DNA from: Aporophyla lueneburgensis
Lineage: Eukaryota; Arthropoda; Insecta; Lepidoptera; Noctuidae
DNA: 64,000 bases
Direction: 5' to 3'
Assembly: GCA_932294355.1 (NCBI GenBank)
Contig: OW028752.1
Location: forward strand, 21,683,550 to 21,747,549
The notes under the pieces are model-generated. The model worked only from the letters and a program-made list of their open reading frames with translations. It searched no databases and was not told the DNA's origin. Numbering within the stretch: the stretch's first letter is position 1; every line of letters begins with the position of its first letter. The position numbers were made by a program, and so were the translations under genes. Below, piece by piece: positions 22,201 through 30,386 of the stretch.

Positions 22201-22727
22201 ATTTTGTGTTATATACATAGGTAGGTATTTTGCCCCTGGCTTTTCAATACAAACCACAAAGCTGGGGCGCCTCTTCCGGTACAAATTAACAATATCAAAT
22301 ACATTTTTCGATACAAAATCAAATTATAATGTAACCCTTTATCCGTTTACGTAACAAGCTTCCAATTAGCGACGCAACCCGCAAATCCTTTCCTGCGCAC
22401 CGTTTCTCCGCAATGCCGGGATCCCGGGATGTTAGACAATTTTGAAGATAATGAATATCGCCTGAGGACATCACTACTGTTTGTGCTACGTGCCATCTGT
22501 CACAACCCTTTGATGTAGAGTGGCTAGGAATTGGGTGCACCATGGATAATCTTTGTCTTGTCAAATGACTAACTTATTGACCAACAATAAATTTACGCGT
22601 AAAAGTGTCTAAGATCTACTTGCTTAAACAAAAAAAATCATTTAATTTCATAGTACCTACCAAGTTAATTAATTGTATCATTTACCGTCTTGCTTAATGT
22701 TTGTATTTGCTTTCTCTATCACTCTGA

Positions 22728-22745
22728 CACACACACACACACACT
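22728..22745. repeat. (CA)n microsatellite
   Basis: An uninterrupted run of eight to nine CA units. Confidence 0.9.
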
Positions 22746-23554
22746 CACATCTCTATATGGTCACTATCGCTATTGGTGGGTACCAATAGCACGCTCGATA
22801 GTGCAACATCTTTCCTTTTTACCGACGAATAAAAGTGGAGGAGGTTCTCAAGTCAACGCGCATATATATATTTTTTAATGTATAACCACGCATAACTTTT
22901 TACAGAGTTGTCCGATTTTGATAATAATTTTTTTCAGTTTTACAATAACGATTGCAAAAGTTTGGCAATTGTAGATTAGCCTTCCATATTGTCTTTTATT
23001 ACTTAAGGGCTTACGATAACGAACGAGAAACTAGGAAAACTATAATTTTGTCAGCCTAGGATAATTCACGAACACATAGGTAGGTATATAGTTAGCGGCT
23101 AAATAAGTATTTCATTCGAAACTTGATGAAATAATATTCAACCTCAATTACACTTCAAATGACATGACACCTTGTCATATTTTCAAATCTGTCCATAATC
23201 GCGACAGAGACTTATCCGTAATAAAAACATCGCGTGGTCACCGTGGCGACTCTGTATAAATAATTCAGTTCATCAAGGGTCGATTGTGATTATGACCACA
23301 CGTCGCGGGATAGTTTGTGTAGAATAAACATTATATCTTAGGATTTTAGATGCTGTCCGAACTAATATAATGATGTGAGTAGTTGTTGACATTTTCCCAA
23401 CCAGAGGACGACCCCAAGTCGTCCTCCAGTCTAACTGGATGCAGTTGAATACCAGCGCTGGGGCTCTGTCTCGCATAGGGTCGCAGCATTATGCTGGGCT
23501 ATCGCCATTTTGCGTGGATGTGACTGATGTTTTCCCCAGCTTTTTCTTATAATA

Positions 23555-24818
23555 GGTCTTTACCTATGAAAATAGCGTTTAGTATGAAAAAAATTAAACG
23601 ATTTTTTTTTCATTTGTATTAATCGAAATAATCACCCATGCAATCAATGCATCTTTACCAACGCAGTGGCAGTTTATTGATCCCCTTCTTAAAAAAATCA
23701 GCTGGACGGGAGGCAACAAAGTCTTCAAAGGCACTTTGTACTGCCTCTCGGGTATTAATTTTTTTTCCCGCCAAGAAGTTATCCAAATTCTGGAAAAAGT
23801 AGTAGTCTGTAGGCGCAAGGTCTGGTGAGTAGGGCGGATGACGGATAGCTTCCAACCCCAGTTCTTGCAACTTGGAGACCGTCTGCTGTGCAGTATGAGG
23901 TCGCGCGTTGTCGTGCAGGAGCAGCGGAGACGAGCGATTGACCAATGCTGGTTGGAGATGTGCCAGCTTCTCCATCATTGAGTTCAGTTCTTCACAGTAC
24001 ACATCTGCAGTAATGCTCACCCCGTTTGGTAAGAAGCTGTGATGAATACACCGGCGCTAGACCACCAAACAGTGACCATCACTTTTCTAGGGGTAAGTTT
24101 TCGTTTAGGGCATTGTTTAGGTGCTGAACCAGGATCCAACCAACTTGCTGAGCACTTGCAGTTATCAAACAGAATCCATTTTTCATCGCAGGTAACAATG
24201 CGGTTCAAAATTCCTTCATTTGTGTGTCTGAGCAGTGCAAGGCACGTCTCGACGCGTACTTCGCGCTGGCGATCATTGAGTTCGTGGGGCACCCATTTGT
24301 CAAGCTTTTTTACCTTGCCAATTTGACGCAAATGGACCAATATTGTTTTGACGCTAACGTCGAAAGCTGCTGCTAATTCAGCCGTAGATTGTGTATCATC
24401 AGCTTCCACAATCGCCTTTAATTCGTCATTGTCGACCAAAGTCTTCGGACGACCGCGAGGTTCATTTTTCAGGTCGAAATTTCCAGAACGGAAGCGAGCA
24501 AACCAACAGGTGGTGCGTTGGTTTGTAGTGTTAGCTCCGTAAACGTCGTTGATGTTGCGTGCCGCTTGTGCCGCGTTGCTGCCACGACGGTACTCATATT
24601 CCATAATTACTCGAATTTTTAACGTATCCATGATGACGAAAAAGATTGAAATGCGATGAAAATGTAACACTAATCAATAAACAAATGACTACTTTTGGAA
24701 AAAGAATTCCATGTTTTTAAAATAAAATTAATTTGAAATTAGAATTCTTAGACAAACAAAAATTATTTTGATTTGAAATGGCCAGTACTGCAGAACGGCA
24801 ATTTCATAGGTAAAGACC
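23555..24818 (-). mobile_element. mariner element, nearly full length
   Basis: Terminal inverted repeats GGTCTTTACCTATGAAA (23555-23571) and its complement (24802-24818) are each flanked by TA (23553-23554, 24819-24820), the mariner target duplication. The 1264-bp length is normal for mariner. The transposase lies on the minus strand with a single frameshift. Confidence 0.95.
23655..24631 (-). pseudogene. mariner transposase with one frameshift
   Basis: Cut-and-paste DNA transposase. I start it at MDTLKIR (24631) because this ATG opens the normal mariner N-terminus; the upstream ATG codons add residues unlike the family. Order: paired helix-turn-helix DNA-binding half with GRPKT linker, WVPHELN-type motif, TCDEKW (first Asp), HDNARPH (second Asp), PYSPDLAPTDYYFF (third Asp). 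Thirty-four residues separate the second and third Asp, giving the DD34D triad of mariner. The frame breaks near 24045-24050, where about one base is missing after the SAG codons, and continues in the next frame to the stop at 23655. All three catalytic Asp are kept, so the inactivation looks recent. Confidence 0.92.
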
Positions 24819-24839
24819 TAATATTTTCGTTGTGTATGT

Positions 24840-25025
24840 GGTATTTCTCTGCGTCATCCTTTTGAACGCCAGAGCGTAAACGCATCGGCGCCCCTTCCAC
24901 GCCAAGCCACAAACTCAGCGCAAATACCTACAAAAAAAAAATAGGAATTCCAACAACTTAAATTACTATATTTATTTTTTACTCAAAAAATGTCGTATTC
25001 TTGTCGTCTACAGACGACGGTGGCG
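24840..25025. repeat. Left half of an older repeat split by the Transib element
   Basis: CCTTTTGAACGCCAGAGCGT (about 24861) and a GTCGTCTACAGACGAC palindrome lie left of the Transib. GGCTATACACGACTGTGGCG and TTCAAAAGG lie to its right (28490-28520). The two halves look like one MITE-like repeat disrupted by the insertion. Confidence 0.45.
25021..25025. repeat. Transib target site duplication (left)
   Basis: TGGCG, matched at 28464-28468. Transib elements make 5-bp, usually G+C-rich duplications. Confidence 0.85.
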
Positions 25026-25350
25026 CACAGTGGAACGAATGTATGGGAGCGGTTGGACGTAGACATGTCCGAAAAAAAAGAGTAAAATTATGCCAAACTA
25101 ATGATGCCATCTTATTCGATTACTTAATGCCTTCATAACTTGTGGTGATGAATTTCTTCATAACTCCCATATTTCGGGAGTAATTTGAGAAAATGTGAAA
25201 TTTTACTATGAAAATGAGTGTATCGAGCTCTCTCCCTCCTGATTCCGGGCTTGTTTCAAGTAGCGGTCTCTAATATCATAATGCTAATACTAAGAGCTAT
25301 ATTTAATACTCAGACACATAGTGCGCCAAATGTGCACTTTCTGGGATAAA
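25026..25350. repeat. Transib left terminal inverted repeat
   Basis: 325 bp, nearly identical to the complement of 28139-28463, ending inward at CTGGGATAAA. It is long compared with the tens of bases I recall for most Transib ends. Confidence 0.93.
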
Positions 25351-25672
25351 GAGTGATGTTTATTTTATAACACAATTTTTTTATTTTTTGTTTATTTTGT
25401 TGATTAAAACCGTTTTTCTAAAGGTTTACCTTATTACAATAACATTTCTGAGCAGCCAATTAGAGAAGATATAAGCTAATTAGGATATATAATTAGGGAC
25501 TTAAGGTTTACATATAAAACTGATGCACTAATGATTACTGATAAGAACATTGCTATTATTTAATTACTAAATGGCTCTTAATACACTAATTTAGCATGCA
25601 TCATTTACTAATTATCACAATAACTAATTACCTTGCAATATTTAACAAAGGATACCTGGGATACCTGGATTT

Positions 25673-25710
25673 TATATAAATAGGTCACTATTAGTAACTT
25701 TAAAATCAGT
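25673..25710 (+). promoter_or_regulatory. Candidate core promoter of the Transib transposase
   Basis: TATATAAAT at 25673-25681 is followed by TCAGT, the arthropod initiator, at 25706-25710. The spacing from TATA to the initiator A (about 33-35 bp) is close to normal. A leader of about 40 bases would then reach the ATG at 25749. The promoter lies inside the element, so it would move with it. Confidence 0.55.
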
Positions 25711-25748
25711 GTTGATTTACACCTCGTTGTATCCAAGCTAATCTCGCA

Positions 25749-27878
25749 ATGTATTTTCCAAATTTTAATACAAATCTTGATATTCACGTTGCTTTATGCG
25801 CACGCGCACATAAAGATTTACGCGACTTTAACTATTTGTTCAGTGTTTTAAAAGATAACAGTTGTGTTCAGTTATGTGAAAGTGCTGAAACAAGTTTAAA
25901 AGACTGGTGTCGTCGATTTTGCTACCGCATTTATGCAAAATGGACACAGTCTGGAAGAAGCACAGATAAGTTTCGGAAGAAACATGAGATTTGGCTACAG
26001 GCTGCAATTCAATGGCCGGAATTACAGAATGAAAATATGGAACCTTCTACAGAAAATATAAGTGACGTCATCGAGCCCATAATTTCTCCTGCTAAATCTG
26101 ATGCTTCAACTTGTACACATCCTAGTCCTCGTAAATCTTTTGAGGACCTTAGTAACCGGCAAAAAAGAAGACGCACTGAAGATAGTCTTTCATGCAGCAG
26201 TAGCAGCGCTGAAATTATGTTTTCGGCCGAAAGGGCGCTTCAAAAGGCAGGACAAAGCGATACAGCTTATGTTATGAAATACTTGACGGAGAATCCAGAA
26301 GAGGCCTCAAAAATCAAAGCCTTCATTGAAGGTAAATCAATTCAGGTACGGGAAATATCCCCTTTGAAGGCATTGGCTCTTTATGTATCGATGAACTTAT
26401 CGAAATGGCGCTATAACACTCTTCGGGATTTCAACACTCAAGAAGGAGCTCTTCAATACCCGAGTTACTACATGTTGGTTAAAGAAAAAATTAAGTGCTA
26501 TCCGGCCAAAGAAGATCTCACAGTTACAGAGAGCTCTGCAAAAATCAAATTACAAGCCTTGATGGATTTAACCTCAAGAAGACTTATTAGGTCGTTAGAA
26601 ACCCCTGTTGATCCCAATCAACAGCTCGTATTGACCAGCAAATGGGGTTTTGACGGATCATCTAGCCAAAGCATTTATCATCAAAGGACGAGTGAAGATG
26701 AGCAAATCGATCTTGCTAGTAATTTTATGATTAGTCTTGTACCACTGCGGCTCGTCTCAAAAGGTGTAACAATTTGGGAAAACGAGCGACCATCTTCCAC
26801 TTCATTTTGCCGGCCAATATTGTTTAAGTTTATAAAGGAAACCAAAGAAAATGTGCAGAGAGAGATGGCTGAAATCGAAGCAGAGATTGAAGCCTTAACT
26901 CCATCCACCATCACTGATGGAATTAGTGTCAAACACCAACCGCTGTTGACAATGATTGATGGTAAAATTCATTCCATTATATCCAATACAGCAGCTTCAG
27001 TGTGTGACATATGCAAGGCTTGTCCTAAAGAAATGAATAATTTAGAGTTAATCAAAGATAAACACGCAAACGAGGACATGTATAAATATAGCTTAAGCAC
27101 CCTTCACGCTTGGATTCGCTCAATGGAATGCTTATTACACATTTCCTACAAATTAGACATAAAATCATGGCAAGTAAGGGGTGATATAGCAAAAAGGCAA
27201 GTTGATGACAGGAAGAAAAGAGTTCAAGAGGCTGTAAGAAGAGAAACGGGCTTACTTCTCGATGTTGTGAAACAAGGCAGTGGATCCACCAACAATGGCA
27301 ACTCGGCAAGGAGATTTTTTGAAAACTACACTAAATCTGCTGAACTGACCGGAATAGATGCTATGCTTTTAAGAAAAATCTGTGTGATCTTGCAGTGTAT
27401 TTCATCAGGAGAGAAGATCAACGTAACTAAATTCCGAGAGTTCTGCTTTGATACTGCTAAGCTTTACGTGGAGTTATACCCATGGTATTATATGCCTTCT
27501 TCACTTCATAAAATTTTAATGCATGGGCCAGACATAGTTCAGAACATGTCAATTGTGCCCATTGGTTTTCTATCCGAAGAGGCATCTGAGGCTAGAAATA
27601 AAGATTTTAGAAAATATAGAGAGGGGCATTCTCGAAAGCATAGCAGTATCTCATGCAATGAAGATATTATGCACAATCTTTTACTGTCTTCTGATCCACT
27701 TGTTACAAGTATCCGTCCAAAAGGAAATAAGTTTGTAAAAAAATCTTCTTTTAAGGAATTTTATGAGCTTACGGATTCTGAGAAAAGTGATATCGAATTT
27801 GTTAACATAAATGATTTAGCGGACATCGATTCTGAATTTGAATTAATTGATGATGATGATGATGACGAAGATAATTAA
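25749..27878 (+). CDS. Transib transposase (RAG1 core relative), intact, 709 aa
   Basis: DDE transposase expected to nick and form hairpins at CAC ends, acting in the nucleus. Aligned by eye to the RAG1 core, it has D302 (WGFDGSS), D404 (LTMIDGK) and E610/E611 (SEEASEARNKDFRKY), matching RAG1 D600, D708 and E962. Zinc-site ligands C419 and C422 (CDIC) and H587 and H592 (LHKILMH) match RAG1 C727, C730, H937 and H942. NNGNSARRFF (515-524) matches the GNFARK region. Residues 1-150 form a Cys-containing N-terminal part ending in a basic NRQKRRR stretch, a possible nuclear signal. The C-terminus ends in an acidic run (seven Asp/Glu of the last nine residues). No stop or frameshift interrupts it. 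The length suits Transib (roughly 500-700 aa). ATG 25749 is the first in-frame start after the candidate promoter. Confidence 0.93.
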   Translation: MYFPNFNTNLDIHVALCARAHKDLRDFNYLFSVLKDNSCVQLCESAETSLKDWCRRFCYRIYAKWTQSGRSTDKFRKKHEIWLQAAIQWPELQNENMEPSTENISDVIEPIISPAKSDASTCTHPSPRKSFEDLSNRQKRRRTEDSLSCSSSSAEIMFSAERALQKAGQSDTAYVMKYLTENPEEASKIKAFIEGKSIQVREISPLKALALYVSMNLSKWRYNTLRDFNTQEGALQYPSYYMLVKEKIKCYPAKEDLTVTESSAKIKLQALMDLTSRRLIRSLETPVDPNQQLVLTSKWGFDGSSSQSIYHQRTSEDEQIDLASNFMISLVPLRLVSKGVTIWENERPSSTSFCRPILFKFIKETKENVQREMAEIEAEIEALTPSTITDGISVKHQPLLTMIDGKIHSIISNTAASVCDICKACPKEMNNLELIKDKHANEDMYKYSLSTLHAWIRSMECLLHISYKLDIKSWQVRGDIAKRQVDDRKKRVQEAVRRETGLLLDVVKQGSGSTNNGNSARRFFENYTKSAELTGIDAMLLRKICVILQCISSGEKINVTKFREFCFDTAKLYVELYPWYYMPSSLHKILMHGPDIVQNMSIVPIGFLSEEASEARNKDFRKYREGHSRKHSSISCNEDIMHNLLLSSDPLVTSIRPKGNKFVKKSSFKEFYELTDSEKSDIEFVNINDLADIDSEFELIDDDDDDEDN

Positions 27879-28138
27879 ATGATGTTATTGTTTTAAAATG
27901 TGTAACTTAGTAAATTAGAGCTTACATCTTAATTATTTATTGTACTTTTAATGAAACTAGGTAATTTATTATCAACTTACTTAAAAGTCATACTCTCATC
28001 AGTTCTTGTGAATATTTTTGTTAATATATATTTCTGTATATATATAATATATTTATAGACCTCTTAATAAGTCTGTCTGCGGTTTAAAGTAAATACAAAT
28101 GGGGAAAAAACGTTTTTTTTTTTAAATTTTCATTTCCT

Positions 28139-28463
28139 TTTATCCCAGAAAGTGCACATTTGGCGCACTATGTGTCTTAGTATTAAATATAGCTCTTAGT
28201 AATAGCATTACGATATTAGAGACCGCTACTTGAAACAAGCCCGGAATCAGGAGGGAGAGAGCTCGATACACTCATTTTCATAGTAAAATTTCACATTTTC
28301 TCAAATTACTCCCGAAATATGGGAGTTATGAAGAAATTCATCACCACAATTTATGAAGGCATTAAGTAATCAAATAAGATGGCATCATTAGTTTGTCATA
28401 ATTTTACTCTTATTTTTCGGACATGTCTACGTCCAACCGCTCCCATACATTCGTTCCACTGTG
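28139..28463. repeat. Transib right terminal inverted repeat
   Basis: 325 bp, ending CGTTCCACTGTG at 28463, the complement of the left end. Confidence 0.93.
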
Positions 28464-28468
28464 TGGCG
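28464..28468. repeat. Transib target site duplication (right)
   Basis: TGGCG, partner of 25021-25025. Confidence 0.85.
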
Positions 28469-28564
28469 TGTTGGGCACGTTTTCATTTGTCGGCTATACA
28501 CGACTGTGGCGTTCAAAAGGTTAACGCAAATAAATGTATTTTCTATCATTCTTCGTTCTTTCAG

Positions 28565-28720
28565 TAGTTTACATGGAGCGACTGCATATCTGACGTCCAC
28601 AACCCAGTTACTGGGTAATACGATACATCTTGATACATGACTGGTTTTCAGGTTTTTGGGCTTCTGAAGACCCATAACGACTGCCAAAGATCCACGAATG
28701 ACAGCCAGGACCAACAGCTT
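28565..28720 (-). repeat. SINE-like repeat, family C
   Basis: GTTTACATGGAGCGACTGCA and CACAACCCAGTTACTGGGTA as in 275-325. Truncated at the tail end. Confidence 0.65.
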
Positions 28721-29108
28721 AACCTTTCCAAGAAACAGAGGATTCTTGGTATGTAAAGCTGGTCACCCATCCACTGATCAACCGCGGCAAACGTAGCTTA
28801 ACCTGATCGACCCGTAGAGCTGTTATTACTAGGAGCTGTTATTACTAAGCCACAAGGAAAGGGATACCTATTACACTTTATTTTAACATAATATAAGAAA
28901 ACTTATGTTATAATAAAGAAGATAACAATAGGTACCTACAATGAAAGAAGACTGCTAAAAACTAATAATGATACTTACCTAATCAAGTATGGAAATATTG
29001 CTTTCAAAATAAAACATGAAGGAAAATTCCAGTTGAACAATGTTGAAGTTTTCAAAAGCTTTAGACAAAGAAACGTTAACAGAAGGCAAACCTTAACACT
29101 AATCGAGC

Positions 29109-29322
29109 AATCTATACTATCTATAGGTAATAAAATTATAAATGCAAAAATAACTCTGTCTGTTACGCTTTCAAAACTAAACCACTGAACCGATTTTGAT
29201 GAAATTTGGTACGGGTAAATTTGAAACCCAAAAAAGGACATAGGCTTCTTTTTATTCCGCAACTTCATCTGCGTCTGGGATAACCGACATTTAAGCGGAT
29301 GAAAACACGGGCAAAAGCTAGT
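29109..29322 (+). mobile_element. Non-autonomous Helitron
   Basis: Starts around TCTATACTATCTATAGG, has the AACTCTGTCTGTTACGCTTT and ACCGATTTTGATGAAATTTG body known from lepidopteran Helitrons, and ends CGGGCAAAAGCTAG before T. No coding capacity. Confidence 0.7.
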
Positions 29323-29586
29323 ATTAATAAGTATAAGTAATTAAACCCTTCATAAGTCCCGTTATACGTCTCGACGTAGGCTCTAGAGATGATAATAGAG
29401 CTTCAGTTGTAATTTCCAATTATCCGCCTTAGTGCGCGTTCTAGTCATTTAACTAAATAACCCATTTCACCAGGCTGACGTTTATAGCTTATTGTCTACA
29501 TTTAGGTCCTCCTACTAAGTGGAAAGTCTGACTGCAGACCTAACCTTACATTAGGATAACCGAACAGTTTAACCATCAAACAAAAG

Positions 29587-29627
29587 CAAAAATGTTTGCA
29601 AGTTAGTGTAACTTGCAAACATTTTTG
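29587..29627. repeat. Perfect 19-bp palindrome with 3-base loop
   Basis: CAAAAATGTTTGCAAGTTA, GTG, then the exact complement. It could form a stable hairpin. No terminator context applies in this genome. Confidence 0.85.
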
Positions 29628-30386
29628 TTTTTGGCGATCATAACATTCTAACAACAGGAAAATCCGTTTAAAAATGATTTATGCTGACAAAATGGCGCCT
29701 TTCGAAAACCTCAAGCCGTCGTTTAAACCCCAAGACATTTAATTACCAGTAATTTATCACCGACACTAATCCGCGAACTTCTGGCCAACAAGAAAAATAC
29801 AAAAAATCTATCCCCCTGATTACAAGCTGTCACGTCGTAGGATTTTTCCTAAGCCCTCATTTTAATTAGTCACGTCGGTTTTGTACGCGTTCTCGAGTGG
29901 AGAACATCCATTTTCTTAACTACTGTAATTGCCCCCACCTCGCGATGTTGCCAGCCACAAAATTTATTGCTTAATTACCTCAAGAAAACGCGTCGCGCTC
30001 AACATCCCCGACAGATGTTTTTTATTCGCCGTGGAAAAACAAGAACGGTTTAAGAATGACATTAATTAATTCTTAATGAAATTCATCTTCACCCTCAGTC
30101 GTGTTTTAAATTAAATGCTCGATTTATTACTTGTACAATTTGTCGTGAACACAGCCCTCGTAATTAAAACACGGCCATCAGTTATTACGTTTATTAGCGA
30201 CACAAATAGTTGTAAAATCTCCATTTTATGTTACAGGTTGATTCTAAGAATAAATACTACATCGATATTAAATGCTCTCGAAAGTTAATAGGCTTAAACG
30301 TGCTCCGTCCTTTGTGGCTCTTTTTTTAAATTGGTTCGTTTGAAAATCGAGCCAGAAACGACGGTTATTTTTTTACATAAATTGGA
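29628..30386. other. 3' flank of the secreted-protein gene
   Basis: No coding frame. Possible minus-strand poly(A) signals (TTTATT on the plus strand) lie near 30121 and 30190, so the 3' UTR of the gene at 30387 may extend here. Confidence 0.35.

Larger units (their letters stand above)
25026..28463 (+). mobile_element. Complete Transib (RAG1-related) DNA transposon
   Basis: A 3438-bp element bounded by 325-bp terminal inverted repeats (25026-25350, 28139-28463) in which I count about seven mismatches, and by TGGCG duplications. Both ends start CACAGTGGAACG. CACAGTG equals the V(D)J recombination signal heptamer, and Transib ends characteristically start CAC-N-GTGG or CACWATGG. One gene lies inside with its own TATA/initiator pair. 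There is no RAG2-like second frame. Intact ends, intact frame and exact duplications all point to a recent insertion. It sits 200 bp from a mariner and inside an older repeat. Confidence 0.93.

Noticed and set aside
24039..24542. Plus-strand frames of 64-95 codons
   Set aside because: Antisense to the mariner transposase.
25026..25090. RAG-type 12- or 23-spacer plus nonamer behind the heptamer
   Set aside because: After CACAGTG I find no ACAAAAACC-like nonamer at 12 or 23 bases; only the heptamer matches.
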